Of a DNA stretch of 64,000 nt, positions 17,635-28,062 are shown piece after piece. The notes beneath the pieces are model-generated. The model worked only from the letters and a program-made list of their open reading frames with translations. It was not told the origin of the DNA and did not search any database. The stretch comes from Isosphaeraceae bacterium EP7. GTDB taxonomy: Bacteria > Planctomycetota > Planctomycetia > Isosphaerales > Isosphaeraceae. The stretch is from NCBI GenBank assembly GCA_038400315.1, contig CP151667.1, forward strand, positions 5,653,174 through 5,717,173, in the 5' to 3' direction. Positions within the stretch are counted from its first letter, which is position 1. Each line of letters starts with the position of its first letter. The translations under genes were made by a program, and so were the position numbers.

Positions 17635-18323
17635 TTGATCACCTCCTCGACCCCTTCCTTCTGGCGGAGGCTGACCATCAGGAACGGCCGTTCGCCGCGC
17701 ATCTTCAGGCTGTCCCGCCGCATCACGTCGAGGTCGGCGCCGACGTGGGGGGCCAGGTCAATCTTGTTGATGAGGAGCAAGTCACTGTTGCAGATGCCGG
17801 GCCCACCCTTGCGGGGGATCTTGTCCCCTTCCGCCACGTCGATGACGAAGATGAACTGATCGGCCAGTTCCCTGGAGAAGACGGCGGTCAGGTTGTCGCC
17901 GCCCGACTCCACGATGACCATCTCGAGCCCGGGGAATTGCCGCTCGAAGTTGACCACGGCGCTGAGGTTGGCGCTGGCGTCCTCTCGAATGGCGGTGTGC
18001 GGGCAGCCGCCGGTCTGGACGCCGACGATCCGCTCGACGGGCAGGACGCCGCTGCGAGAGAGGAATTCGGCGTCCTCGTGGGTGTAGATGTCATTGGTGA
18101 TGACGGCCAGGTTGATCTCGGGCCAGAGCTCGCGGCAGAGCGCCTCGACCAGGGCCGTCTTGCCCGAGCCGACCGGGCCGGCGACACCCAGGGTGAAGAC
18201 CTTGCGCGACGGGCCGGCATAGCGTGCCGGTCCGGGCCTCCCCCTATGATCGTGGGGATTCTCATCGAAGTGGAAGGCGAGGCCCCAGCGGGGCGCGCGC
18301 CGACGGCTCGGCGGGTCGGACAT
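17592..18323 (-). CDS. ureG: Urease accessory GTPase UreG
   Basis: 243 residues against ~205 in most bacteria. GTPase motifs: P-loop [17 protein letters not shown], the nickel-binding CPHT-type motif in [15 protein letters not shown], the switch region VESGGDNL, and [13 protein letters not shown]. The extra N-terminal ~45 residues contain several histidines ([12 protein letters not shown]), which could bind nickel. That matters because no ureE is present. It starts 4 bp after the ureF stop, implying coupled translation. It hydrolyses GTP to drive nickel insertion. Confidence 0.95.
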   Translation of the reverse strand: MSDPPSRRRAPRWGLAFHFDENPHDHRGRPGPARYAGPSRKVFTLGVAGPVGSGKTALVEALCRELWPEINLAVITNDIYTHEDAEFLSRSGVLPVERIVGVQTGGCPHTAIREDASANLSAVVNFERQFPGLEMVIVESGGDNLTAVFSRELADQFIFVIDVAEGDKIPRKGGPGICNSDLLLINKIDLAPHVGADLDVMRRDSLKMRGERPFLMVSLRQKEGVEEVIKWVRQQLASFVKNS

Positions 18324-18327
18324 CGGG

Positions 18328-19008
18328 TCAGGACCGATACATCCGGGCATAGAGTTGAGTTTGCTCATCGCAAAGGATCTCATAAAAGGGTGAGCCGGCG
18401 CCCGCGGTCTCGGGCTCGCGGTCGACGAGTTCCGCGACCAGGCCCCGAATGACATCGTGAAGGTAGGCCACCACCTGCTGGCCGTGGGTATGCCCGACCG
18501 GGATGGCGCGAACGCCCGCGCCGATCATGCCCAGGGCGGCCTGGTGAAGGTAGGCCGTCAGCACCCCCTCGGGTCCGGCGCCCGCGAGGGCCCCGAGCAG
18601 ACCGAAGGCGATGGCGTGATGCCAACCGGCCGGGATCTCCGGCGTCGGCCCCGTGAATGGCAGCATCCCCGCGGAGCACCAGGCCCAGGTCGCCCCCAGG
18701 GCCAGAAGCTGGTCTCCCATCTCCCGGCTCGCGTGTCGGGTCGAGGGGGGGACGATCGAGGCTTCGAGGAGCACGTTCAGGGCGAGGAAGTCGGCCGGGC
18801 GGCCAGCATGCACCGCCCGGCAGGCCGAGGCCACGAGCACCCCTTCGAGCGGGCCCAGCGAGTTGCGGAGCCAGAGGCCGGTCCAACGTTCCAGGGTCTC
18901 GGGGTCGTGGACCAGCCGTCGGGCGATCGCCGCCTCGAGCCCCCACGAATGCGTATAGCCGCCGATCGGGAGGGCCGAGTCGGAAATCTGAAGCAGGCAC
19001 AGATTCAT
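18328..19008 (-). CDS. ureF: Urease accessory protein UreF
   Basis: 226 residues. The N-terminus [25 protein letters not shown] is the UreF signature, and it is all-helical downstream. It scaffolds the UreD-UreG-urease activation complex. The ATG at 19008 lies 59 bp after the ureC stop, leaving no room for ureE between ureC and ureF, the usual place for that gene. Confidence 0.94.
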   Translation of the reverse strand: MNLCLLQISDSALPIGGYTHSWGLEAAIARRLVHDPETLERWTGLWLRNSLGPLEGVLVASACRAVHAGRPADFLALNVLLEASIVPPSTRHASREMGDQLLALGATWAWCSAGMLPFTGPTPEIPAGWHHAIAFGLLGALAGAGPEGVLTAYLHQAALGMIGAGVRAIPVGHTHGQQVVAYLHDVIRGLVAELVDREPETAGAGSPFYEILCDEQTQLYARMYRS

Positions 19009-19067
19009 CGTTCACCGAAGTTCGCGGGCGGTTGACGGCGAGGCGGGCGGGGGTCGGACCGTCCGGA

Positions 19068-20789
19068 TCAGAACAGGAAATACCGTTGGGTCAGGGGGAG
19101 CGACTCCATCGGCTCGCTGCCGACCGACTCGCCGTCGACGTACACCTGATAAGTGTCGGCGTCGACCCGAATCTCGGGGGTCGCCTCGTTGCGCCTCATG
19201 TCCTTCTTGCCGATCGTGCGGCAATTCTCCACGCCGACGAGCTCGCGCTTGAGGCCGTAGCGCTCGCCGATCCCCGCCTTGATCGAGGCCTTCGACACGA
19301 AGCTCAGGCACGAGTGGGAGAGGGCAAGGCCGAGCGACGCGAACTGCGGGCGCATGTAGACCGGCTGGGGCGTGGCGATGCTGGCGTTGGGGTCGCCCAT
19401 CTGAGCGGCGACCAGCAGGCCCCCCTTCAGGATGAGGAACGGCTTCACGCCGAAGTAGGCCGGGTCGTACAGCACGAGGTCGGCCAGCTTGCCCCCCTCG
19501 ATGCTGCCGACGTGATTGCCGATGCCGTGGGTGATCGCCGGGTTGATGGTGTACTTGGCGACATAGCGCTTGACGCGCTCGTTGTCGTTGCGCGAGCTGT
19601 CGCTGGCGAGCGGGCCGAGCTGCACCTTCATCTTGTGCGCGGTCTGCCAGGTCCGCACGATCATCTCGCCGATGCGGCCCATGGCCTGCGAGTCGGAGCT
19701 CATGATGCTGATGATGCCGCGGTCGTGGAACACGTCCTCGGCGCCGATGGTCTCGGCTCGGATCCGGCTCTCGGCGAAGGCCACGTCCTCGGGGATGCTC
19801 CTCGACAGATGATGGCAAACCATCAGCATGTCGAGATGCTCGTCGATCGTGTTGACGGTGAACGGCCGCGTCGGGTTGGTGCTGGAGGGGAGCACGTTGG
19901 GCAGGCCGGCGATCTTGATGATGTCCGGGGCGTGGCCGCCGCCGGCGCCCTCGGTGTGGAAGCTGTGGATCGCCCGGCCGTCGATGGCCGCGATCGTGTC
20001 GTCGATGAAACCGCACTCGTTCAGGGTGTCGGTGTGGATGGCGATCTGGATGTCGTACTCGTCGGCCACCTTCAGGCTGGTGTCGATGACGGCGAGCGTG
20101 GTGCCCCAGTCCTCGTGCAGCTTCAGGCCGCAAGCACCGGCCTCGACCTGGTCGCGCAGGGGCTTGGCGATGCTGCCGTTGCCCTTGCCCAGGATGCCGA
20201 CGTTGACCGGTAGGCCTTCGAAGGCCTGGAGCATCCGCATGATGTTCCAGGGCCCCGGCGTGCAGGTGGTCGCCCAGGTGCCAGTGGCCGACCCGGTGCC
20301 GCCACCGATCAGGGTCGTGACACCGCTGGCGATGGCCACCTCGATCTGCTGAGGGCAGATGAAGTGGATGTGGGTGTCGATCCCGCCGGCCGTGCAGATC
20401 CGGCCCTCGCCGGCGATGATCTCGGTGCCCGGCCCGATGACGAGCCTCGGGTCGACGCCGTTTTGGGTCAGGGGGTTGCCCGACTTGCCGACGGCCACGA
20501 TCCGGCCTTCGCGGATGCCGATGTCCCCCTTGACGATCCCCCAGTGGTCGATGATCACCGCGTTGGTGATCACCAGATCGCAGTGGGGCGGGCTCATCGG
20601 CTCGTCCAGCGGGCACTGGTCCTGGCCGTCGCGGATCGACTTGCCGCCGCCGAAGATCGACTCCTCGCCGTAGTCGGTGTAGTCGTGCTCGATCTCGATG
20701 ATCAGCTCGGTGTCGCCCAGGCGGATCCGGTCGCCGGTGGTCGGGCCATATTTCTTTGCGTACGCCTTGCGGGAAATTCGGACGCTCAT
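19068..20789 (-). CDS. ureC: Urease subunit alpha (catalytic)
   Basis: 573 residues, full length. Nickel and catalytic residues are all present: [14 protein letters not shown] (HxH), the carbamylated lysine in [21 protein letters not shown] and [14 protein letters not shown] histidines, the flap [14 protein letters not shown] with the catalytic His, and SSDSQAMGR aspartate. It hydrolyses urea to ammonia and carbamate in the cytoplasm, with UreA and UreB. The gene follows ureB by 55 bp. Confidence 0.98.
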   Translation of the reverse strand: MSVRISRKAYAKKYGPTTGDRIRLGDTELIIEIEHDYTDYGEESIFGGGKSIRDGQDQCPLDEPMSPPHCDLVITNAVIIDHWGIVKGDIGIREGRIVAVGKSGNPLTQNGVDPRLVIGPGTEIIAGEGRICTAGGIDTHIHFICPQQIEVAIASGVTTLIGGGTGSATGTWATTCTPGPWNIMRMLQAFEGLPVNVGILGKGNGSIAKPLRDQVEAGACGLKLHEDWGTTLAVIDTSLKVADEYDIQIAIHTDTLNECGFIDDTIAAIDGRAIHSFHTEGAGGGHAPDIIKIAGLPNVLPSSTNPTRPFTVNTIDEHLDMLMVCHHLSRSIPEDVAFAESRIRAETIGAEDVFHDRGIISIMSSDSQAMGRIGEMIVRTWQTAHKMKVQLGPLASDSSRNDNERVKRYVAKYTINPAITHGIGNHVGSIEGGKLADLVLYDPAYFGVKPFLILKGGLLVAAQMGDPNASIATPQPVYMRPQFASLGLALSHSCLSFVSKASIKAGIGERYGLKRELVGVENCRTIGKKDMRRNEATPEIRVDADTYQVYVDGESVGSEPMESLPLTQRYFLF

Positions 20790-20844
20790 CGCTCGATGTC
20801 TCCAATCGTTCTGGGTGAGAAGGCTTCGGACTCTATCCGGATGG

Positions 20845-21303
20845 TCAGCCCGACTTCTTCTCAGAACGAGAGGGACCTTTGCCGCCGCCCGGCTTCGGCC
20901 CGGCGGGCTTCGTGTCGGCGGCGCCGGGCTCGGAGGGCTTGTGGCCGTACCCGGCGGCGAAGCAGCGATCCAGGCTGCACTGCTTGGTGTAGGGGTCGTC
21001 CAGGCGGCCCATCACCAGCGCGTTGAATCCGTAGACGACGCGCCGGCCGCCGTAGGGGATCAGATTGACGTCCCTGACATCGCCCGGCTCGAATCTGGCG
21101 GAAGTGCCGCTCGGCAGGTCGAGCCGCATGCCATAGGCCTTCTCCCGGTCGAGGACCAGGGCCCGGTTCACCTCGAAGAAGTGGTAGTGCGCCCCGATCT
21201 GGATGGGGCGGTCGCCGGTGTTGTTGACGGTCACCGTCACCACGGTCTGGTGCTCGTTGAGGACGATGTCGTCGCCGTCGAAGAAGTACTCGCCGGGGAT
21301 CAT
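20845..21303 (-). CDS. ureB: Urease subunit beta
   Basis: 152 residues. The beta-subunit core ([65 protein letters not shown]) is complete by about residue 105. A further ~45-residue tail, rich in Pro, Gly and Lys (ends SRSEKKSG), exceeds the usual ~100-120 residues and looks disordered. It is a structural subunit of urease. Confidence 0.96.
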   Translation of the reverse strand: MIPGEYFFDGDDIVLNEHQTVVTVTVNNTGDRPIQIGAHYHFFEVNRALVLDREKAYGMRLDLPSGTSARFEPGDVRDVNLIPYGGRRVVYGFNALVMGRLDDPYTKQCSLDRCFAAGYGHKPSEPGAADTKPAGPKPGGGKGPSRSEKKSG

Positions 21304-21354
21304 GGGTCTGCCTCCGAGGTTTCGATGCGTGCCTGGATGTGCCGAAGACGACGT

Positions 21355-21657
21355 TTAGCGGATCGGGTCGTGGACCGTGACCAGTTTGCTGCCGTCGGGG
21401 AAGGTCGGCTCGACCTGGATCATCGAGATCATCTCGGGGACCCCGTCCATCACGTCATCGCGTCCGAGGATCTCGCGACCGGCGGCCATGATCACCGCGA
21501 CCGACTTGCCGTCGCGGGCCATCTCCATCAACTCGGCCGTGATCAGCGCGATGGACTCGGGCACATTCAGCTTGAGGCCGCGTTCTTTGCGAGCCCTGGC
21601 GACCTGGGCGGCGACGAAGATCAGGAGCTTGTCGCGCTCCTGCGGGGAGAGATTCAT
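21355..21657 (-). CDS. ureA: Urease subunit gamma
   Basis: 100 residues, the exact family size. [46 protein letters not shown], and [27 protein letters not shown] are standard. GGGGAG lies before the ATG at 21657. It is 25 bp downstream of the urea transporter stop and 51 bp upstream of ureB. Confidence 0.97.
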   Translation of the reverse strand: MNLSPQERDKLLIFVAAQVARARKERGLKLNVPESIALITAELMEMARDGKSVAVIMAAGREILGRDDVMDGVPEMISMIQVEPTFPDGSKLVTVHDPIR

Positions 21658-21682
21658 CGGCGAGACTCCACGGGACAGGTGC

Positions 21683-22672
21683 TCATCTTCTGCGGGACGA
21701 CTTCCGACGCTCCGGGCGCCGGCGGTCCATTGATCCGGGTGATACGGGTGCGGACGTCGTGTGCGGCCCGAGCAGCCTCCCTTCGAACCAGCCCAATGCG
21801 AGGACGATCCAGGTCGCAAGGACGAAGGGGGCCGTCAGGGCGGGCAGGCCGAGCAGGGGGACGACTTCGGTCAGGGGGACCGACAGGAGGATGCCCAGCA
21901 AAGGCGGGATCAGCGAACGCCGCCAGAGAGACAGGGCCACCGCCGCCAGGGTCGCGTTGTATCCGTAGAGACCGAGCGCGATGTTCTCGAGCAGGGCGCG
22001 TTCGACGAGCCGCTCGGGGTCGATCGCCCTGGCCGTCACGGTGGCGTGGTAGCTGCCCACCAAGGTGCCCACGATGGCACCCACCACCACCCAGGCCGCG
22101 TGCTTCGTGCTGCCGAGGGCGATGCCGAGCAGGAACAGCACCCCGGTCGCGATGCTCGCCTGGAACATCACCTGGCCCACCCCGTGCAGCACCGCCTCGG
22201 CGAACGTGGCCGAGATCGCCGCCCCGGGGGCCACCGGTGCGACGCCCGTCCTCAGGCCCAGGAAGTAGATCGCCCAGGTGATGAGGATGAACGGAGTGGT
22301 ATAGGTCGGGAACGGCACATGTTTCCGCATCAAGTGGGTCAGTGCCGCCGCGGCGACGCTGCCGACCACGAGCATGGCGATGCTCGCCGGCCCCTGCTTG
22401 AAGAAGAAGAACGTGGCGATGCCGACCAGGGCCGAGTTGAATCCGTAGATTCCGGCCGCGATTTCCGCCTCGTCGAATTTCAGCAGCTTGGCCGTCAGCA
22501 GCCCGAGCGCCGAGCCGACGACCGCGCCGATCGCCATCAGCGGAGAGCCGATCGCGATGCCGATGACGAAGCAGAGGCCCGAAAGGGCGTTCTCCTGGAA
22601 GAAGACCTGCCCGATCCCCCGGAAGACGGGGCGGATCGGGCCCGGGATGACGGAATCCGACATGATCTGCAT
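21683..22672 (-). CDS. Urea transporter (UT family)
   Basis: About 329 residues with roughly ten hydrophobic segments in two homologous halves. Each half carries the UT pattern: [18 protein letters not shown] with [13 protein letters not shown], then [18 protein letters not shown] with [13 protein letters not shown]. Urea transporters are channel-like proteins of the inner membrane, so urea enters by facilitated diffusion and is trapped by hydrolysis. Start at ATG 22672 (GAGG upstream) or 22663. It is the first gene of the urease operon, an arrangement also known from other bacteria. Confidence 0.92.
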   Translation of the reverse strand: MQIMSDSVIPGPIRPVFRGIGQVFFQENALSGLCFVIGIAIGSPLMAIGAVVGSALGLLTAKLLKFDEAEIAAGIYGFNSALVGIATFFFFKQGPASIAMLVVGSVAAAALTHLMRKHVPFPTYTTPFILITWAIYFLGLRTGVAPVAPGAAISATFAEAVLHGVGQVMFQASIATGVLFLLGIALGSTKHAAWVVVGAIVGTLVGSYHATVTARAIDPERLVERALLENIALGLYGYNATLAAVALSLWRRSLIPPLLGILLSVPLTEVVPLLGLPALTAPFVLATWIVLALGWFEGRLLGPHTTSAPVSPGSMDRRRPERRKSSRRR

Positions 22673-22877
22673 CGATCGAGCCTCGAAAGGACGATGGGCA
22701 ATTCTTCGACGGATCTCGACAATCGACGGCCCGCTCACTCCGCGCGGCCAGGCGCCCGTAGTCCCGGACCACGCGTGGCCCCGAGACTGCTCGTGGGTGA
22801 TGGATCAGGACCAGTGGTCCGCTCCGGTCGGACGCGAGGTCCGACTCAGGAGCTGGACTCATGGCCGGGTCGGCCGA

Positions 22878-23678
22878 TCAGCCGAAGATTTCGACGGTGC
22901 CGGACTTCAGATGATAGGTCCCGCCGACCACCTTGAGATCGCCGGACTTGACCATCCCCGACAGGATCGGGTCGAGGCCCTTGAGCCGCTCGACGTTTTC
23001 GAGGACGTTGGCCTTGATTGCGTTGGTCAGCTTGTCGCCGGGCTGTTCCCTGCTCTTGATCGCGGCCGGCCTGATCAGGTCGACCAACCCTCGGATTGAT
23101 CCGGGCAGGACGTCGTTGGCGTCGATGTGATCGATGGCGGCCTGGACGGCGCCGCACTTCTCGTGGCCAAGGACGATGATGAGCCGGGCGCCAAGCTCGG
23201 CCACCGCGAACTCGATGCTCCCCTTCAGGGCGGGGCCGGTGCCGCTGATGATGTTGCCCGCCACGCGGACCACGAAGAGGTCGCCGACCCCTTGGTCGAA
23301 GATCAGCTCGGGCGAGACCCGCGAGTCGGCGCAACCGACGATGATTGCGACGGGGGCCTGCCCTTCCGCGAGCGGCAGGAAGTCGGCCGGCCTACGCCCG
23401 GGGTGAGTCAGCTCCCCCTTGACGAATCGCTGATTGCCTTCGAGGAGGCTGGCGAGCACTGCGTCGGGCGTGGCCCGCACGGCCGGCTCCGCGACGGCCG
23501 GGCGGGCGCACGACAGGGCAACGCCCGCCGCGCCAATCGCCAGGCCCGAGCGGCTGAGGAACTCGCGACGCGACGACGCGGCCGCAACCTCCGATGGGTT
23601 GCCTCCGCCCTCGACGACGGACATCGGATCCTGAGCCTGGACGTTCGTTGGCCGGGGCTGATTCCGGGGCGTTCTCAT
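22878..23678 (-). CDS. Beta-class carbonic anhydrase with Tat signal
   Basis: 266 residues. The N-terminus has a twin-arginine signal (SSRREFLSRSGLAIGAAGVAL), so the enzyme is exported folded. Zinc ligands are present: CADSRV (Cys and the Asp-Arg dyad) and the HxxC pair in VLGHEKCGAVQAA. It interconverts CO2 and bicarbonate, here in the periplasm. It precedes the urea transporter on the same strand; CO2/bicarbonate is a product of urea hydrolysis, so the location fits one physiological unit. Start 23678; ATG 23624 is an alternative that keeps the Tat motif. Confidence 0.93.
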   Translation of the reverse strand: MRTPRNQPRPTNVQAQDPMSVVEGGGNPSEVAAASSRREFLSRSGLAIGAAGVALSCARPAVAEPAVRATPDAVLASLLEGNQRFVKGELTHPGRRPADFLPLAEGQAPVAIIVGCADSRVSPELIFDQGVGDLFVVRVAGNIISGTGPALKGSIEFAVAELGARLIIVLGHEKCGAVQAAIDHIDANDVLPGSIRGLVDLIRPAAIKSREQPGDKLTNAIKANVLENVERLKGLDPILSGMVKSGDLKVVGGTYHLKSGTVEIFG

Positions 23679-23973
23679 GGCGATCGTTCCAGCAGGTTCG
23701 CCAAGACCGGCGGGGTTGAACGCAATTCAACCCGACGCGTCGTCGGCGGGGAAGTGTGTTGAGACCGCAAATTCGGAGTCATATTCGGTTATTGCCCATA
23801 CTCTCGCCTTTACGCGAGCTGCAAGCAACAGGTTGCTCGGGTCGCCGAAGGAATTGGGCCGGTTGACCCGAATCTAGGCATCGGGGAATTCATCAAGGAG
23901 CGTTTTTGCTCGAATTTGCTCGGAGGACTGATGCGTTCAGAGGTTCAGACCGAGCACCCTGGTTCCACTCTCC

Positions 23974-25692
23974 TCAGAAGTAGAGCTGGAACCTCAGCCA
24001 GAACATGTCGGCGCTCTCCTGCAAGTGACCGGCCCGGTACTGGACCGGGTCGCCGAATTGCCCGTGGAGCCAGAACATGTAAATTTTGATGTATTCGTTC
24101 CAGTACCAATTTGCACCGAGCTCGGTCGTGACGGCCGAGTTGGACCAGAGATTCGGATCGGCGAAGCCCGCGTTGAAGATTTCCCGCCCGAGGCTCAGAC
24201 GACTGACGCGAGCGACGGCCTCCCAGGCGCCCGGCCCTCGGATTCCCCCCGACTCCAGCGGGATGAACGGCCGCAAGGGCCGGACCCTGGCACGCTGCTC
24301 GATCTGCTCGCCGGTCAGGAAGTAGGCGCCCGTGAGGTAGAAGCCCGAGAACGGAACTCGAGTCGACGACGGGTTGGCGGCCGACGCATAGCCGCCGTAG
24401 CCGTACTGCCACTCGCCGATCAGGGAGAGGCTTTTGTAGAAATACGCGGCATGGGTCGAGCCCAGCACACGCTGTCCGCGCTCGACCACGTCGCGGTTGA
24501 GAATCAGGAACGGGGTCGTGCCGGCCCCCGGGATATCGCCGTTCGGCGAGCCGCCGCCGAGCCGGAACGACATCGGCACGGCCTGCTGGTCCTGGTGGCC
24601 GACCGCGACCGAGGTGCCGACGTTGAGGAACCGGGCGAACGGCAGGGCGTCCGTCTGTTGAAACGGCCGCGCATTCAGGTAGCCGACGAAGTCCACGCCG
24701 TTGGCGAGGCTTTCGAAGGAGTTGCGCGAGCCATTGAAGATGCCGGCGGCGTAATCGACCTGCTTGTCGAACAGATAGCCCCAACCCATCAGGCCGAACT
24801 GGCGATTCAGGCTGAGATTCGTCGTGAACAGCGAACGCTCGGGAGTCGGCAGCCAGTAATTCGAGATTGCGTACTGATCATAGGGAAGCGGCGTGAAGAA
24901 GCGGCCGAAGCGGACCTGGAACCGGTCGTCCAGATGCAAGTTGATGAACGCGTTGAGGACGTTGACCGTCCCCCCCGACCCTCGGTTGATCGCGAGCTCG
25001 TACTCGACCTGCCGCGTGAGATGCCCGCTGAAGAAGATTCGCTGACGGGGAAGGAAGATCCCGCTATTGTTCGGATCCTGATCGGACCGGCCCCAGACTC
25101 GCCCCTCGATCTGGGACTCATAGTGGATCTGGAGCTGAAATTCCCGGTTCTCGGTCTGAAACTGAAACCCCGGCCCGAAGCTGCCCAGGAGCGGCAAGCG
25201 GCCTGAGCTTGAGCCGGGTCGCCCCGTCGGGGGGGCGAAGCCGGGCGCGGGCGTGAATGGGGCGAACTGGCCTTCGGTATAGTCCGGGACCGGGCTGACA
25301 TCCGCCGTCGGAGGGTCGCCCGTCGGAACCGTCGCATCCTCGAGAGCATCGCCACCGAGCCCCGGGCGCGTTGTCCGACCATCGGTCTGATCCCCGAAGC
25401 GTTCGAGGATCTCCCTGATCTGGGCGTCGTGCTCACGCTTGCTTCGTTCAAGCTCGTCGGCGAGCTTCCGATTCGTGTCTTCCATCGCCCTGAGCCGCTC
25501 GGCAAGTTGCTCGACCGTGATCGGCCCAGCCTGGGGGAGCGGAGGTGGGGCCGTGGTGGAAGGGGTCGCGGGGGTGGGCAGGATGACCGGCGGACGATCC
25601 TGCGACCTGGCGATCGAGCGGAATACGGCCAGGGTCATCCAGATGACGACAACGACCCTACGCCAGACAGGCCGACGAATCCCCGATCTCAC
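23974..25692 (-). CDS. Outer-membrane porin (phosphate-selective porin O/P-like)
   Basis: 572 residues. It has an N-terminal signal from the GTG at 25692, a proline-rich linker, and a coiled-coil segment (VEQLAERLRAMEDTNRKLADELERSKREH, about 60-90) that could anchor peptidoglycan or trimerise. The barrel that follows (about 170-572) has FQLQIHYESQIEGRVWG, RQRIFFSGHLTRQVEYELAINRG, INLHLDDRFQVRFGRFFTPLPYDQY and a terminal aromatic strand (MFWLRFQLYF). Strand pattern and the RFGRFFTP segment fit OprO/OprP-type porins. The solute cannot be deduced; a second porin lies at 15302. Confidence 0.78.
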   Translation of the reverse strand: MRSGIRRPVWRRVVVVIWMTLAVFRSIARSQDRPPVILPTPATPSTTAPPPLPQAGPITVEQLAERLRAMEDTNRKLADELERSKREHDAQIREILERFGDQTDGRTTRPGLGGDALEDATVPTGDPPTADVSPVPDYTEGQFAPFTPAPGFAPPTGRPGSSSGRLPLLGSFGPGFQFQTENREFQLQIHYESQIEGRVWGRSDQDPNNSGIFLPRQRIFFSGHLTRQVEYELAINRGSGGTVNVLNAFINLHLDDRFQVRFGRFFTPLPYDQYAISNYWLPTPERSLFTTNLSLNRQFGLMGWGYLFDKQVDYAAGIFNGSRNSFESLANGVDFVGYLNARPFQQTDALPFARFLNVGTSVAVGHQDQQAVPMSFRLGGGSPNGDIPGAGTTPFLILNRDVVERGQRVLGSTHAAYFYKSLSLIGEWQYGYGGYASAANPSSTRVPFSGFYLTGAYFLTGEQIEQRARVRPLRPFIPLESGGIRGPGAWEAVARVSRLSLGREIFNAGFADPNLWSNSAVTTELGANWYWNEYIKIYMFWLHGQFGDPVQYRAGHLQESADMFWLRFQLYF

Positions 25693-26185
25693 GCGATTTC
25701 GACTCCGTCCACCGGACGCACAGGCTCCATCGCCCTTGGCCGACCCGGAGGCCGATCAATCCCTCGCACGCGGTTGGGACGCAACCTAATCTTTGTCGGC
25801 GAATCTCACAATCTCGGATGTCGCGATCTCGGGGCCGCGCAGCGGTCACCCGCCGGCGAATCCGGGCGGTGAGTCGAACGGACCAGGCCTGATCACATAA
25901 AATTCTTAATATAATCACTTTTTGACGTGCGGTGAGTCCTCACGCGAGGGCCTTGCGATGGCGTCGAGAATCTCAGATCATTTGCGGGGTCGACGGCAGC
26001 GCTTCGAGCCTTCAATTCGACGGTAACGGGCCGCGGCACAAACACTTCGGCGCGATCGCGGCCTCGCCGCAAGCCCCCGAATTCTGCCCGCAGACGAGCG
26101 ATTCAAGCGAAACTGCCGCCGAGGATGGGCGGGGATTGATCCCCGTTCGGCGGTCCGGCGGTGTTCGATCCCGGGAGAAAGTCCG
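25693..26185. other. Divergent intergenic region with AT-rich promoter-like core
   Basis: 493 bp between the porin (minus) and a small secreted protein (plus). Around 25895-25925 the sequence is strongly A+T-rich and includes an exact TATAAT on the plus strand at 25910-25915. No -35 at the right spacing is clear, and the same block could serve the minus strand. No gene was recognised. Confidence 0.35.
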
Positions 26186-26461
26186 ATGAGAACGCGTTCC
26201 TACCCGAGGGCCACGATGGCCGTCGGTGTCCTGATTCTCGGCGGCCTCGCCGGCCTGGCAACGGCCGCGTACCAGGGGGCGGCCCCCCGCTTTGTTTACG
26301 CCTCTGGCGCCCAGGGGGTCCGCTACTATGCCAACCCCGGCGCCCGTGCCGTCACTCAGGCACCCCCCGCCCAACGCCGGACCGTCGGGCCGGGCACGCG
26401 AGATTGGACGTCAGGACGACGGCTGGGCATGCACAAGCCCTGGCTCCAGTCCCGGGGCTGA
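26186..26461 (+). CDS. Small secreted protein of unknown function
   Basis: 91 residues. The N-terminus (ATMAVGVLILGGLAGLATAAYQ) is a signal peptide or single membrane anchor. The mature part is short, basic and rich in Ala/Arg/Pro, with VRYYANPGAR. GGGAGAAAG precedes the ATG. It lies 70 bp upstream of the TPR protein, probably in one transcript. No family was recognised. Confidence 0.6.
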   Translation: MRTRSYPRATMAVGVLILGGLAGLATAAYQGAAPRFVYASGAQGVRYYANPGARAVTQAPPAQRRTVGPGTRDWTSGRRLGMHKPWLQSRG

Positions 26462-26531
26462 CCGAATCCGCAAGCGACAACATCCACCCAAGCATAATGA
26501 TCCGGCCGTCGTGCCGGCGAGGGAGACGGCG

Positions 26532-27620
26532 ATGATGAAAGACTTGAAGGTGTGGCTCGCGGTCATCCTTCTGGGCGCATTTGCGCTCGCTGAAGGAACC
26601 ACACACGCGGCGGATTGGAAGTCGGAGCACGACGCCGGTTGGGCCGCTTACAAAGAAGGTCGGCTCGACGACGCCGAACGGCATCTCAAGCTGGCGGAAG
26701 CGGAAGCGAAGAAGCTCGGCGAGCAGGACCTGGGGCTGGCGACGACCCTCGACCACCTCGCCTGGGTCTTCTGCGCCGAGGGCAAGTGCGACGAGGCCGT
26801 GACCCTGGCCAAGTCGGCCCTGGCGATCCGCGAGAAGGCCCTGGGCAAGGACCACCCCGACGTCCTGGTCAGCCTGAACACGGTGGCCTGTGCCTTCGAT
26901 GCTGCGGGCCAGCCTGCCGAGGCCAAGCCCGCATACGAGTCGTATCTGGCCGCCGCGGAAAAGGCCCACGGCGCCGAGAGCGTGATCGTGGCCGAGGCGC
27001 TGGACAACCTCGCCACGGTCGATCATCTGCTGGGAAACGCCCCCAAGGCCGAAGCCTCGTACAAGCGGGCGCTCGCCATCCGCGAGAAAGTCGCCGGCGA
27101 CAAGCCCGTCGACCTCGCCCCGACCCTGCATAACCTTGGTCTCTTCTACATCGATCAGAAAAATTACGCGGCCGCGGAACCGCTCCTGAAGCGTGCCCTC
27201 GACATCAGCACGAAATCGCTGGGCGAAGATCACCCCGACGTGGCTTCCAACCTCGAAGCCCTTGGGTGGCTGTACGCAAGCCAGGACAAGGCCGCCGAGG
27301 CGGAGTCGGTGCTGAAGAAGGCCCTGGCACTCTACGAGCTCGACCTCGGCGCGGATCACCCGCACGTGGCGCGATGCAGCTCCAAGGTGGGCCAGGTCTG
27401 CTCGACGCTAGGCCATCAGGCCGAGGCCGAGGCCTGCTGCAAGCGAGCGGTGGCCATCTGCGAGAAGGCCGGCAACGATCCGATCGAAACGGCCGTCACC
27501 CTCGACGAATACGCAGCCGTGCTCCGCAAGGCGGGCAAGAAGGACGAAGCCGAGGCGGCCGAGGCCAAGGCCAAGACCCTCCGCAAGTCTCACGAACCGG
27601 CCAAAGCCCCGAAACGCTGA
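26532..27620 (+). CDS. Secreted tetratricopeptide-repeat protein (kinesin-light-chain type)
   Basis: 362 residues with a signal peptide (VWLAVILLGAFALAEGTTHA). After it come about seven ~42-residue TPR units of the kinesin-light-chain type: each has the pattern LAIREKALGKDHPDVLVSLN or LDISTKSLGEDHPDVASNL. The repeats stack helices into a protein-binding surface; no catalytic domain is present. It probably acts in the periplasm as a scaffold. The start at 26532 is preceded by GAGGGAG. Confidence 0.85.
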   Translation: MMKDLKVWLAVILLGAFALAEGTTHAADWKSEHDAGWAAYKEGRLDDAERHLKLAEAEAKKLGEQDLGLATTLDHLAWVFCAEGKCDEAVTLAKSALAIREKALGKDHPDVLVSLNTVACAFDAAGQPAEAKPAYESYLAAAEKAHGAESVIVAEALDNLATVDHLLGNAPKAEASYKRALAIREKVAGDKPVDLAPTLHNLGLFYIDQKNYAAAEPLLKRALDISTKSLGEDHPDVASNLEALGWLYASQDKAAEAESVLKKALALYELDLGADHPHVARCSSKVGQVCSTLGHQAEAEACCKRAVAICEKAGNDPIETAVTLDEYAAVLRKAGKKDEAEAAEAKAKTLRKSHEPAKAPKR

Positions 27621-28062
27621 ACTTCGGGCAAACCAGCGAGTCGGCCCGGTGTCACTCACCCAGGGGGAGGTCTTCTGACCATCATGACGCCGGACACAGC
27701 CGGACCCGAGCTGAGATGACGCATTGCGTCAGATCAATGTCCGAATGAGACCTCCTCACCGCGACTCGGCCCTCGACCGTCGTCGGGCCAGGGCGTTCAA
27801 AAGACCCCTGACCCCGACGACGTATCCCGACGATCGGCCGTGGCTTCGATGGACGACCGCAAGTCGAGTCGCGCCCTTGAGTGTGATCGTTTCCGAGAAC
27901 GTGACGGTGGCTCTCGAATGTAAGCCGGTCACCTGCCTGTGCTGCGTGCGTGGCAATCGGCGGGAGATTCCCGAGCAACCAATCGCCGTGTTGGCCGACG
28001 TCAGGCGGCCCGCGCCTTGGTTCGATGATGTCGCCGATGACGCATCCTGGAGGCCGCGACGA
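27621..28062. other. Intergenic region with nested inverted repeats
   Basis: 442 bp between the TPR gene and the SMP-30-like gene. GGAGGTCT (27666-27673) can pair with AGACCTCC (27748-27755); inside it is a palindrome with 7-bp arms, TGACGCA-T-TGCGTCA (27717-27731), and a short CCGG-N6-CCGG. These could be operator sites or a structured RNA. The rest shows nothing. Confidence 0.35.

Noticed and set aside
19012-20805. 597-codon minus-strand frame overlapping ureC
   Set aside because: Frame-shifted shadow of ureC; protein is an Arg/His/Asp string without any fold.
20698-22936. Long plus-strand frames across ureB, ureA and the urea transporter
   Set aside because: They run antisense to four well-recognised genes and have no ribosome sites or motifs.
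25910-25915. Exact TATAAT as a firm promoter
   Set aside because: No acceptable -35 at 16-18 bp on the plus strand; kept only as a note for the intergenic region.
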